The notes beneath the pieces are model-generated. The model ran no database searches and was not told the origin of the DNA. It was given only the letters and a program-made list of their open reading frames with translations. The translations under genes were made by a program, and so were the position numbers. This document shows, one piece after another, positions 1 to 11,790 of a stretch of DNA of 64,000 nt; within the stretch, counting starts at the first letter, position 1; each line of letters begins with the position of its first letter. This DNA is from Tipula vernalis (taxonomy: Eukaryota > Arthropoda > Insecta > Diptera > Tipulidae), in assembly GCA_958295665.1 (NCBI GenBank), contig OY282560.1:268375315-268439314 (forward strand). Direction: 5' to 3'.

Positions 1-787
1 CAGTTTCCAGAATTTTGATAACCGTCAAAATAACCTATGAAAAAGAATAAAAAAAATGTGTTAAATTTGAAATAAAAGAAAAATATTCTTTCCTAATAAA
101 TAAAAGACACAAAAAAGAAAATTCTTTCTTCCACCTTGAAATTATTCATTTTATGACATGGGTCAAAACTGTATTTAATTGGGCGCCATCTTCGATTAAG
201 AAGAAAAAAAAACAACCCGTCACGAGTTTCTTTTTATCCTGGCACGGTACTCTAAAAGCTCTATGAGAACTCAAGGGCGTGGGGTATTGAATAATTTCAA
301 AGCTATAAAATAAAAAAACACAAATCTCAACTATGTATATTTTGCTATAATTCAGGAAACCAAAAAAAAATATTATGAAATTAAATATGTGTATAGGATA
401 ATATAGGATCGAAATAAATTTATCTGCTTACCACATGTACGCTTTCCGTTCTTGGACCGTTATCATTTAAATCACCTGACTTGGAACAAAACAAAATTAC
501 CATGGACTAACTGTTTATTTCGTTAACCATCTGTATGACCTTTCTTATTGTGGCACGAAAAAAAACTCCAGCTATTCTTCCAAATCAGCTCACACGTACA
601 AAAAAAAATTTATAACACCACTCAAAAAAACTACAAACTAATTATAGTTTGATCCAAATAAAACTAGGAATGGCATAAACTTAGATGGTATCAAAGTAGT
701 AACAAAAAAAAATTTGTTCAAATTAACACAAAAAAAAACCTTGAACCAAACTAAGTGCAACAACAAATAAATTTTCAAAATTCACTA
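1..787. other. AT-rich non-coding stretch
   Basis: No reading frame, RNA gene or terminal repeat is recognisable. The stretch has many A-runs and no GC-rich island that would suggest an exon. Confidence 0.5.
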
Positions 788-788
788 A

Positions 789-882
<94 letters not shown>
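788..882. repeat. (TA)n microsatellite, about 95 bp
   Basis: Alternating TA runs for about 95 bases, with one phase slip near 815. This is an ordinary dinucleotide microsatellite, likely length-variable between individuals. Confidence 0.95.
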
Positions 883-885
<3 letters not shown>

Positions 886-1142
886 ATACACGAGTATGTC
901 TCTCGGCTTTATATAGATTATCAGTCATTATATACTTATAATACAAAAATCCACATACTTTAAAATAATCACTTATACGAGTATCAAAAAAAAAATTATA
1001 TTTACGTAATATTCAGCTAGCTGAAATGTGACGATCCATAAAACTCCAAATCCAAAAAAAAAACCAATCCAATTGTAGTTTTTTAACCAGCCATCCAGTA
1101 ACTTTTCCAATTTGGTTTTTGATGTTGCTTGTCCAACGTCTC
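883..1142. other. AT-rich spacer with a shared 24-bp string
   Basis: No gene is seen. The last 24 bases (about 1118-1142), next to the retroposon tail, recur exactly at about 8109-8133 and may be part of an older dispersed repeat. Confidence 0.35.
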
Positions 1143-1396
1143 TGATTGATTGATTGATTGATTGTGAGTGTACGGCCAAGCATTATAGCAAGTCTTCCGG
1201 GCTCCAGGGCACACACCGTACACCCGTTTACACATAACAAAACCGAAGGATTGGATAGGATTATTAGTTGGGACAGACTCGACCCGGTTACAGACACCAA
1301 TGCGATCGATAGTTAGTAAATAGACGGCACAAAAGACAACACAATCTAACTACATTTTTAGATGATCATTTTCTCTGGAATCCAGGGCCGGATACT
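1143..1396 (-). repeat. Retroposon 3'-end copy with (CAAT)n tail
   Basis: Read on the minus strand this is a 254-bp unit ending in a tetranucleotide tail of about five CAAT repeats (1143-1164 on the plus strand). A second copy lies at 2397-2660, and both share the same 5' boundary (..ccggatact on the plus strand). Its 3' half resembles the 3' halves of the 645-bp elements at 39021-39665 and 63208-63852: a ggtgtctg..aaccggg block, an acttgct block, then cgtac..caatcaatc. This is the pattern of a SINE or truncated LINE mobilised through a shared 3' end. No target site duplication is visible. Confidence 0.7.
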
Positions 1397-2396
1397 CAGG
1401 ACTCCCTAAACCTAAATTAAAAATTATTAATGTTGTAATTTCCCCCTGTTCGCCTTTCATTAATTTACCTCATAAAATAATTAAGAAAATCTAAAATTAC
1501 TAAGCTAAAATTATAATTATAATTATAATTACAGTAGAACTCGCTTATAGCGAACACTCAAGGGACACAATTTTGTTCCCTATAGCCGGTTGTTCATTTT
1601 AATCAAATATTCGTTTACGTTTTATAAACGTAGTTCTTTGTTTGTAGTGTATAAGAAAAAATAAGTGTTCGTGCAAATTCAAGGCACACAACTATATGAC
1701 AAAAACTATATAATCATTATAAGCTTTTTGTTCGTTATATACATGGTTTGGTATAAAAAAACGGATTCTACTGTATTATAAAAAAACATCAATATAACAA
1801 AATAAAGATAAATTTAAATAAAATAAAGTTGAAATTAAACTTTTTCATGAAATACATAGATTTTATTAATAATTCAATAAATCAATTGGGTACTATAAGT
1901 TATTAAGAATCAACAAATAAAATTAACATACAAATTCTCAGACGACTCTGAAAACTAAATTTTAATTAATAAACATCATAATAACCAATTTTATTACTTA
2001 AATGAATAATTATTATAACAGGATCTTCAGTATTCCCGAGCACACCTGGTACACCCATTTATCCATCCCCAGCCGAAGAATAAGAGTAAATTGTTAGAAA
2101 TTATAAAGTAAAAATAGTTAGCACAGGACAACACAATTTCTAAACTACAGCTTATTCACTACTTATTAATCCTGGAGGATTGATTCAAACTAAAATTTAA
2201 ATTTGAAATTCGGGATTAATTTTGATCCCTATAATAATGATTAATTCTAGAACTATGTTTATTCTGAAAATTGGATTATTTATTAGTAAATTAAAAAAGA
2301 GATCCCTTTAAGTATGTATTTTAAAACTAAATTAATTAAAATATATTAATGGACAAAACAGAATACATTACACATTACAAAAAATTAACATTTTAT
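1397..2396. repeat. Old local duplication, copy A
   Basis: Long collinear stretches match 4606-5296 and in part 5297-5830. Shared blocks are the ctccctaaa..attattaatgttgtaattt block, the aattttaattaataaa block, and a gattaatt..ctatgtt.attctgaaaatt block near 2215-2275. Divergence is high and indels are frequent, so the duplication is old. A diverged retroposon tail sits inside at about 2020-2150. No coding sequence is seen. Confidence 0.6.
2020..2150 (-). repeat. Diverged third retroposon tail
   Basis: The order of short blocks matches 1143-1396 and 2397-2660: cccg(a/g)gcac..gtacaccca, ccgaag.ata, then gcaca.gacaacacaat. The tail is decayed and identity is visibly lower. A trace of the same blocks near 5795-5820 suggests it was present before the local duplication. 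Confidence 0.5.
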
Positions 2397-2660
2397 TGAT
2401 TGATTGAGAGTGTACGGCCAAGCATTATAGCAGGATCACCCGGACTCCCGGGCACACACAGTACACCCATATACATATAACAAAACCGAAGGATAGGATA
2501 GGATTATTAGTTGGGCCGTACACGACCCGGTTACAGAGACCAAAGTGATCGTTAGCTAGTAAATTATTAGTACAATATATAATAAATAGATTAGCACAAG
2601 ACAGCACAATCTAACTATATTATTAGATGATCATTTCTCTGAAATCCAGGGCCGGATACT
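2397..2660 (-). repeat. Retroposon 3'-end copy, second copy
   Basis: Same family and same 5' boundary as 1143-1396, with a shorter tail of about three TGAT units on the plus strand at 2397-2407. An insertion of about 15 bp near 2565-2580 distinguishes the copies. Identical 5' ends at two sites argue for a defined short element rather than random 5' truncation. Confidence 0.7.
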
Positions 2661-3280
2661 GTAACGCTCCTTGGTGCTACGGTGCACATGCTTGCTCATT
2701 TTAATATATATCCTGAGTGCTCAGGGATGGGAGAGTTCACTATACGGTAAATTAGCGACCATTAGCATTACAAAAAAAATTATTCATGTGCAAAACAAAA
2801 AAAAAACACAACACACACCATATTACGTCCACTGCCTCATTTGCTACCGCCCCACAAATTGGTCACTTAATCAGACATCATAAATAATAGAAAATCCAAA
2901 GAAAATAAATTCATATTTAAATGATAGCTTTAATAAAAATTAAATTAATTTCACAATGAAAATATGTATAAATGTATATATATAAATACAATCGTCCTTT
3001 AAGAGGATTTCAAACATGATTTTAAGTCTTTAATTAGATAGTAAACAAAAACTCGAAGTAACCAATGTTATTCTGGCAATTCTTTTTTTTTTCCTTTTAT
3101 TTTAATTTTTTTTTTTAAAAAAAAGTAAGCAAAAAAAAAATTATAAAATGGTTGATTCCACCAAAATAGGAACGTTAAATCAACCAGTTATATTCACCCA
3201 AAAGGAATTAGTGGCAGTTGTAAAATTTCAGCTATGCACAATCAAAATTTAATAAATATAATGTATAAAAAAAAACTCAC
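2661..3280. other. Non-coding stretch
   Basis: AT-rich. A 70-codon open frame at 2671-2883 has no recognisable features and looks like chance. No RNA gene or terminal repeat was seen. Confidence 0.4.
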
Positions 3281-3333
3281 CAACAAACTCCTGAGCGCTC
3301 TGGGTTGCTGTGGAAAGGATAATTACATCCAAC
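3281..3333 (-). CDS. Candidate host micro-exon (53 nt)
   Basis: On the minus strand this segment is bounded by an acceptor reading ttattttag and a donor reading gtgagttt, both near consensus. It is far richer in G+C than its surroundings. One frame (one base, 17 codons, one base) reads LDVIILSTATQSAQEFV and looks like ordinary protein; the other two frames are less protein-like. I do not recognise the protein. If real, the gene runs right to left and has long introns, which would make much of this window intronic. The other exons are not identified. A chance island between cryptic splice sites remains possible. Confidence 0.35.
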
Positions 3334-4605
3334 CTAAAATAAATTTTGGTTATGCACAAACAACAAAAATTTTCACAACCATAACAACCAAGTAACCAAA
3401 TGATTATTCTTAACAGTTTTTGGTTTTTTGCTTTCTTCTTTGATTACTTCTTCTTTGAGTCATTAACTCAAAAGTATCACTATGCACTGAAACACACTAT
3501 TACTTAGTGAAAGAAAAAAAAAAACACAAAAAATAATATAAATTAACACTTTGGTTCACGAGAAGAAAACTTAAAAATAAAAATAAATTCAACGATTGCA
3601 ATTATTAAAATACCGTTAACCAATGAATATGAAATTATTAATGAAAAATTAAACATGAATTAAATAAACTTTTCACAATAAGACAACGGTATCAGTCGAA
3701 CAAAACGGCTTTGCTTTTATCCTACGTATATTGGTTGAGAAGTAGCGATGTGGTTGTTTAGGTTTCTCGGCCCTTCCTTTGATTTCGCTGAATTTAATTC
3801 TGCCCAAATAAGTATGCTGACGTACCGAACATACTTTGGATTTGTATTTTTTTTTTCCGTTACTTTATTTTTAAATATAAAGGAATAATAAAATACTATA
3901 GCCGCGGTGCGCATTAGCGGCGGTAAGCAGCGAAATACGCTATATGATAATAGCGCTTTATATATTGTTTTTTTTTTTCCAAACAAAATTAAGAAAAAAA
4001 AATCTTAGTGTACACCCGGCTATTAGAAAAAAAAATGAAATATTCCCAAATAAATTATTGTATAAATAATAAACCACATGAAAATAGTTAGCTATAGTAT
4101 CGCTGCAATTAAAAAAAAATGACGAGATTAGAAATTCCTGAATGGAAATTTCTTTCGTTTTGTTTTTATTTATCTTTTATTTAGTTTGCGCACTTTTTAT
4201 AATTGTGTATTTTTTTCTTGATTTGTACAATATAATCCAATTAATTTCTCGTTGCTGTTTTGATCACCACCGCAAGTAAAGAACGAATGATTAAATGTGA
4301 TTGGGAAACCGCATAAACTTGAACTAGGCTGATACCGTTGTCAAAAGGTGGGAGTGTAACGATTATGTCCGACAAAAAAACAAACGTATACGAAATTCAA
4401 CCGGATGAACCAAAATAATAACAACTTCCACAATAAAAATTTTCCCCTGACCACACAGATGAACACATTACATTTATTCCGAATTACATTAGAGATGAAC
4501 GCGACGCAAATGAAAATATTTGGATAGAAACTTTTAGGGGTAAATCAAACAACAATTCACCACAATCAAGTACGTACATATATCAAAACGTTACAATACT
4601 CAAGA
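3334..4605. other. Non-coding stretch
   Basis: AT-rich with several poly-A/T runs. A small open frame at 3717-3986 (minus) has no recognisable domain. A short ATG frame near 4365 reads 17 codons and then two stops; nothing supports it. Confidence 0.4.
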
Positions 4606-5296
4606 CTCCCTAAATTTAAATCGGGACTTAAAATTATTAATGTTGTAATTTGTCCTGTCCACCGTTCATTAATTTACCTGATAAAATATTTAAGAAAAAT
4701 TCAAAATTCTAAGCTAAGATTACAAAAACAGCGCTTATTTCATTTTTCATGGTCCTTCTATATCTAATTAATTAATTATTACGTACTGCAACATGAATTA
4801 AAATAAACGTTAACAACTATTTTAAACATAAAATTTTACTTAAAACTAATCAGAAATTTCCTACCGATCAAGAAAAAGAGAATAAATAATTAAAAATTCA
4901 ATTATTTTATAAAATTTATAAAAAATAATTTAAAAATGATAATGTTACAGCACCACAACAGCCTAAAATCATCAATGATTCAGTTAGTACTATAAGTAGT
5001 ATATCAAGAATGAACAAATAAAATCAATATATAATTTCCCAGGCAATTCTGAAAACTAATTTTAATTAATAAATCACCATAATCTTAAAGCTAATTCTGA
5101 ATTTCAGGATTAATTTAATCTCCATATGAAAGATTGATTCTGGAACTATGTTATATTCTGAAAATTGAATTATTTATTAGCAAATTAGGGAAGAGAAACC
5201 TTTAAATATTTTTAATCTAAAATAATTATTATATATTAATGAGCAAAACACAATATATTACATAGAAGAATTACAAAAATTAACATTTTATAAATT
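4606..5296. repeat. Old local duplication, copy B
   Basis: Collinear with 1397-2396 but without the retroposon tail at 2020-2150. Its right edge (aaaattaacattttat) equals the sequence immediately left of the retroposon at 2397. That retroposon therefore probably entered copy A after the duplication, at this position. Confidence 0.6.
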
Positions 5297-5830
5297 GCCT
5301 ATGTAAACTCTCCCACTTATAAGCTAAAATTCCAGAAGAATGTTTAAAAATTTTAAATTATTAAGTTATAATTTAAATTCACAGCACTTATTCCATTAGT
5401 TACCATTCTCCTGTAAATAGTTAATTAATTGTTTACCTATTGTAACTAGATTTAAAAATAAAAAGTTCAAAATTTATATTTAACCATACTATTAAAATTA
5501 AACTAATCGGAAATTTCCTACAAATCTAGAAAAAGGGAATTAATAATGTTGAAAATAATTATTTATTTATAAAAGTATATAATATAATTTAAACATTGAT
5601 CATAATAACACGCAAAAAAGTCTAGAATATCAATAATTTAGTTAAGTACTACATTTACCTATATATCATATTTACTAGTAAAACACAATTAGAGTTTCCC
5701 AGGTATCCCTGAAAATTAAATTGCTTTACTACATAATTAATAGAGATTAACTTATTTAAATTAGTTAGTGATAAATAAAATAAAATAGATAACACAAGAA
5801 CAATACATTTTCTACGCTACATAACTGCTG
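5297..5830. repeat. Old local duplication, copy C (partial)
   Basis: Follows copy B directly. It shares the aagctaaaatt, taatcggaaatttcctac and tttcccagg..ctgaaaa blocks with B, in the same order and spacing, so B and C form an imperfect tandem. No coding sequence is seen. Confidence 0.5.
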
Positions 5831-7365
5831 CTTGAAGTTTCTGGATGTTGAGCGAGAATTCACCAATATTTCTGTAGCTTGGAGACGATCTAACAATTAT
5901 ATATACTTAATATCAACTAGACCATCAGACAAAAATACCCGAACAAACTATGACACTTTGATATAATTAAATTAAATTAAATTGACAAAAAGTATTGAAA
6001 TATTTTCATCAATACCTCAAATAATTTTGCAATGCAATGCAGTTTACAATATCATATAAAAGGGAATTTCCCTTATCCTAGATAACGTACGATGCTATTC
6101 ATTTAATTAGTATAATATTTCAATCTACATATATACATAAATATTTAACGAAATAAACCAAATCAACACAAATAAGCAACGTTGTAAACGCACACGACTT
6201 TAACTAAGTCGACTGAGCGGTAATTTGCACGAGTAGCAAAATCAGCTACCCCAAAATCAGCTCCAATGATTAATCCCGGACGTCATCCAAATATTTATGT
6301 CTGATAGTGTACATATTCAAATGATTTGCTTCAACTTAGTCATTTTCGCAACCCAAAAATAAAACTTATAAAATATTAGACTACCTAAATAAAAATCCAA
6401 TTAGCATTATTTACCAATTGAAGAGATCACCGCCACCAAAAACCCGAACCTAATCAATAATTCAGAAATTTATCTCTTTATTAATAAATAAATACAAATA
6501 TATCCAAAATTTTAACTCAGTTCACGGACTTCATTCCCTGCCAAATCAAGCATGCAAAGTAAATAAAACAATAAATAAATGCAATGAAAATTAACCCTTA
6601 CTTTCTTAAAAATGTATCGATGTGTCATATACGTAATTATGACGATTATGTGTACATCCCACCATCTAAATTTCAATAAATCCATTAAGACAACCATTAA
6701 ACTCAAAAATCAAAACTTAACTTAATTTAAACCAACATTTCAAAATTCGCGTTTCATTTATCTATTAATTTATTTATTTAGACAATTTATAGTTTATAGT
6801 ATTGTTTAAATTAAGAAAACAATTTGATTCAGAATGTAATACCCTGTAAAAAAATTTATTAAATTCAAATGAACTGTATAAGACAGCTCCCAATTCCAAT
6901 TCGACTCAAACCAATTCGATTATACAAAGTATAAAAATCCTATTTGAGTCGAATATACAAAATTTCATTGCGCTTACACAATACATGATTTCAATAATAT
7001 CATAGTTATTTCGTGAATACACAAAAAACACAAAGAGATTAACAACACCTGCATTCAAGTAACAAAATCTTATATACTAAAACCACCAACACACATTGAC
7101 GGTAAATATTTTCTACCATTTTTCATGTGCGTATTAGTAGGCCTTATAGTACATATAAACACACTTAAACTATGTAACGCAAAAAATTCTCTTTTTGTGT
7201 TGTTTGTGCATTATAATACATACATAATCCAACAATATATATTACATTTCCTTAACAGAATCCGTGTAAAGAGCGAACAAACAGCTGTACAACCATATTG
7301 TTGATCCTGCCATATATAAATCAAGTTGTATGGATGTATTAGCGCCCATTTTACACAACAGTAAA
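5831..7365. other. Non-coding stretch
   Basis: AT-rich, no recognisable gene. A 64-codon minus frame at 6512-6706 has no known features. Confidence 0.4.
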
Positions 7366-7490
7366 ATACTTTTTTAATTTTTGTTGAATGTTAATTAATT
7401 CTTGTAATTTCTAAATATGCTACCGGTCTTACGACACTTTTAAATGTGTTTTTTATTAACACGTAGAAACATTTTAGTATTTAGTATGTA
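7366..7490. repeat. Dispersed repeat shared with 35609-35735
   Basis: A run of about 120 bp aligns with 35609-35735. Shared blocks in order are tttttgttgaa, tgtaatttcta, accggt and tttttattaaca. Neither copy has an open frame. It may be part of an LTR or an untranslated region of an element not otherwise seen here. Confidence 0.5.
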
Positions 7491-9637
7491 CCAGTGAGGT
7501 ACTTGTGAGTAAAATACTTGTGAAGTTGTGACGGCTGTATCAAACAAAACCAACGTAAAGATTCTCTTTCTCGTTGTTGTTTGTACTTACCAAATTATAA
7601 TTATGTATTAGCGTCGATTGTAAAATCTACACAAAATCACACATAAGAATCCAAATAAGTGTGGGTAAAAATAAACTCTAATACCAAATTTATTGCGACT
7701 TATTTTATATACCATAATTTAAAATTTATTTCAATACTATCTAAATATTAAACTTTAGTAATTAAAAATTGAAATTTGATTGTATTTACAATCCACAAAA
7801 TATCAAATCATGCACTTTTAATTTTTCTATCTACAAAAATAAAAAAACATTGCCTGACAAATGCATCCCGGTGGATTGCATTTTCCAAAATTACACTTTA
7901 GTTTAATTATTTTCACTACACATTACACTAAACTTGAATTTAATTAGAATTAAATTTAAAATTAAAATGTATATACGTATGTATATAAAGTATATACATA
8001 TCAGTACATAAGAAACAAAAAATAAAAAGAAAATTAGATTAAATTAAATTAAATTTTTGAAGAGGATAGAAAAAACACGTCTATCCCCTTTGAATGTTCG
8101 CACTCATCCGATGTTGCTTGTCCAACGTCTCTGGTCCAAAAAAAACTTTTCCAAAATTAATTCCACTCGATCATTATCAAAAAAAAATATTCCATCTCCA
8201 ACTTCTCTCCTCCTCACTGGTACATCTATTCTCATCATCAAACTGATTTGTGCCATACACTCTCATACACGCTTACATATTGATAAGCAAAATCAATTTA
8301 TTGGAAAGGTTAGGGGAAATGGTTTATGAAATAATAACAAAATAATGATTTTGTAAACAATGCAAATTTTTCGACCACCAGGCAATTTGGATGGGATTTG
8401 CTCGTCGCGTGGGGGGTTCATTAGTCGTAAACCAGAACTCTGCATTGTTAGGATATATATTGTAACTCCTGGTAATTATAAATGAACCGCTTGTATCTAC
8501 TCATTCACATCATTAAATTCAAATGGATAACTAATTACTCATATTACCGTTAATATTACGATAATTCAAATACAGGACACACCAGAATTTTGTTAGCACT
8601 ATGTTTAAAATAATAATAATAATAATAAGGAAAATTTCAATAATAAAGAGAAATTTGAAAATTAAATTGTTTAACTAATAAAAAAAATAAAAAAATAAAA
8701 TTATGGTACTCATCAAATATTATCTAAGACCTCCATGTGGTTGATTGTCCGAACACATATACCGTTCACCGTTGTTTTTGTTATCCTCTGGATTGTTCAC
8801 CGTTGTGCTCCAATATATTCCAGATTGGTTTTTTTTTTTTTTTTTCACGCGATTATATATATATCGCAATATTAGCGAAGACGATAGAATTTCCGTTCCC
8901 GTGCTTTGGAACTTTTGTGTCACGATGTGTAATTTTTGGATTTTTTTTTTTTTTTTTTCGTTTTATTTCCAATAAAATATTTTGGTTGTTTTATTGTATA
9001 AACTTATTTATTCATTTTCATTTATTTTTATTTTTTTTATTTTTTTTTTATATTACCACTTAAAACACAGTTCAAATAATTTTAATTCATAATAGGTGAT
9101 ACTTTTATTATACATATATACTATAATGATTATTATTAGCTACTTTTGTTTTATTTTTATTTTTAGTTAAGCTAATTTATAAATAAATGTAAATTGTTTT
9201 TTTTTTATTGAAACAAAAAAAAAAACTTAAAAACTTCTAGATTTACTAGATTCAATCGATATGCATAATTATTACACAGCTTATAGTAATTGTTTACTTT
9301 TTATTTTTATTTATCTAAGTTATATTCAGAAAAAAACACTTCTAGAATATACTAGAATTAATACTTAGTTAACAAATTCAAAATAAATACATAATTTGTT
9401 CACTTAAATATCGTATTAATTGCTTTAAAATTCTGGTCCGATTGCCTTATATCTCTCTGTTTTTTTTTTCAACACGCCCGATTAAAAAAAACGTTACTTT
9501 GAAGGGGAAAATCTTAACCAGTTTTTATTTTTTTTTTATTTTTTTGGTATCAATTTTACAGGCTGACCTGCCATATCGTTACAATTTAAATAAAAAAAAA
9601 ATTGAGAAAATGTTCAATAGCCAAAAAAAATAAAATT
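7491..9637. other. Non-coding stretch with weak exon-like islands
   Basis: Mostly AT-rich, with long T-runs at 8827-8846 and 8941-8959. Two islands have more balanced composition. At about 8385-8475 a minus-strand ATG frame begins at 8445 (MQSSGLRLMNPPRDEQ). At about 8722-8820 another minus-strand frame ends YMCSDNQPHGGLR and then stops. I recognise neither, and the flanking splice sites are weak. Confidence 0.3.
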
Positions 9638-11245
9638 TAATCAGGGATATTTCACCCAGCAAATGTGTTCCGCCACGCTCACGTTATTCCCATTAAATTT
9701 TCAAAATTGTTACAACCTGCAAAATCAAAACGAGGCCAAAACCTGAATAGCAGACGGAGAATTTCGGAAGAGGATCATCAATTTATTGTTAACCATATTA
9801 AAAGTTTTCCTAGAGTACAATCGCACTATTGCCGTGCTCAAACTCAAAAGGAGTATTTGGATACTAACTTGAACATTGCAAAAATGTATGATTTGTATAA
9901 GGATAAGTGCTTAGAAAATGAAAAATCACCAGCTAAAGAAAGTTACTGTCGCTTTGTATTTAATACCAAGTTTAATTGTGATTTTCATAAACCTAAAACT
10001 GATCGTTGTAGCAAATGTGAAGTTTTAAAAATTCAAAAACAAGCGGGAAATTTGAATGAAGACGAGTTCAAAGCTCATAATTTATTGAAAACTTCCATGA
10101 GAGAGCTGAAAAGCAATGATAAAAAAACTGAAATTCCTATCATTTGTTTTGACTTGCAAAACGTAATTAATTGTCCAAAGGCAGAAATTGGCGAGGTTTT
10201 CTACCACGCAAAGCTAAACGTGTATAATTCAACCGCACATCTGTCAACTTGTAAGACTGTGTACTGCGCAATATGGAATGAGTCAATTGCTGGGAGAAGC
10301 GGGAATGACCTTGCTTCTGCTGTGTACAAAATTCTTACAAGAATTTTTGAAAAGAACAATTTTAGCGAAATTATTTTATGGAGTGACTCTTGTGTTCCAC
10401 AAAATAAGAACTCGGTGATGTCAACAGCTATAAAGTATTTTATGTCGAAAAATTCGGATTTAATGAAGGTAACCATGCGTTTCTCAATTAGTGGCCATTC
10501 TGCTGTGCAAGAAATAGACCTTGCTCACAGTGAGATAGAAAAGATTATTAGAAAAAATGAATTCTTCTCACCATTAGGCCTGCTCCGAGTACTGAAAAAT
10601 GTAAATAGGAAAAAACCATATGAGCTCATACAACTATCGGCCAAAGGGGATATGTTTGATTTTTGGGAAATTGCTAAAAATTTTAATTTCAAAATTATTC
10701 CGTTTACTCAGTTGAAAATGCTGTGTTTCGAAAAAAACATTTATACTGTTAAATTTAGCTTGGAATATAACGAACAAAATTTTAAAGAAGTGAATTTAAG
10801 ATCCGAAATCGGATACTTACTAGGAAAAAACAATCCTCTACTGAAAATTTTCATCCAAAACCAAATATTCATCATTCGGGAATTAATGAGCATTAACAGA
10901 CTCATTTAAAGGCAATGTTTAAATTCATGGGAGAGGAGGACGAGATATTCTATCGAACCATTTTCAATATTCCTGGTAAGTCAAAGATTCATACCAATGC
11001 TTTTCATTTAATATTATTTTGATTTACTTTTCAGGTAATCTAGAAACCGGCAAAAACCAACCAGACCTACAAAATGACCAACTGGTAAAATCAATTCCAA
11101 TTACGAAACAGACTGCTCGTACTTCGAAAAAAACCAAAGGTAAAATTTGATCATTTCGTAATTAAATTAATTATTAAACAAAATCAATTTATTTACAGCG
11201 AAAACCACAACCAACCCAAAAATTAAGGGATCTAAAAGGTGCTGA
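9638..11245 (+). pseudogene. RNase H-like transposase-family gene, copy 1
   Basis: A 414-codon open stretch (9665-10909) plus two probable 3' exons. It belongs to an uncharacterised family common in arthropod genomes; a DUF7869-like RNase H fold is my best guess. Visible motifs are SHYCRAQTQ near residue 53, a paired-cysteine segment FHKPKTDRCSKC near residue 107, LWSDSCVPQNKN near 245 and SGHSAVQEIDLAHSEIEK near 280. The acidic residues in the last two resemble catalytic positions of DDE enzymes. The open stretch begins without an ATG (GTG at 9665), so an upstream exon or a lost start is likely. After codon 400 the reading shifts frame and meets a TAA near 10888. Coding sense then continues (MGEEDEIFYRTIF) across introns at about 10977-11034 and 11140-11198. 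The copy is lightly damaged. The second copy at 41247-46364 shares the same motif order. Confidence 0.65.
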
Positions 11246-11790
11246 ATAAGATAAACTAAATAAATATGATAAGAATTTTAAAAGTTCTTAAATGAATTAA
11301 TCTGTGATTTTATCAATGTGGGTGCTGTGAATGAACCCAAAGCTAAACAGCATTTTTTTTTTGTATTTTTTTTTTTATATTTTATATTTAAATAAAGCAA
11401 ATGTAGTGAATTACTTAACTATTTCGAATAGTAAATCAGTTTGTTGAAAATTTAATTTTGATTCAATCTTAGAAATAAACCTTTCTCTATAATGAAAATA
11501 TTGTCTCGAATTTAGATGAATGGTTGTATGTGGTTACTTAGAACCCTATGTAACAAATTAATTGTATCAACTATGTACGATAAGGTTGTATAGTGTTTTT
11601 TCTATTGCATTTATTTCTCCGAATTAATAAATAAAGTAAAGTTTTCTAGTGAATTCTTCTTGTTACAATGTTATTTAATTGGTGTATCTCCTAATTTAGT
11701 TGAAAACTACACTTTTTATGTAGATTTTGTAAAGTGCAAACTTTCAACTCCTTTTTCTCAAAACTATACTGCACTCACTTAGAACCTTAT
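11246..11790. other. Non-coding stretch
   Basis: AT-rich 3' flank with several aataaa-like signals. Nothing else is seen. Confidence 0.4.

Noticed and set aside
4365..4590. Short ATG frame and a peptide-like stretch (HTDEHITFIPNYIRDER)
   Set aside because: Stops after 17 codons; the second stretch has no start, no splice support and no recognised motif.
8745..9063. Open frames rich in phenylalanine
   Set aside because: They arise from poly-T runs and have no protein-like composition.
10201..10476. 91-codon minus-strand frame
   Set aside because: Shadow of the plus-strand transposase-family gene, which explains the open reading.
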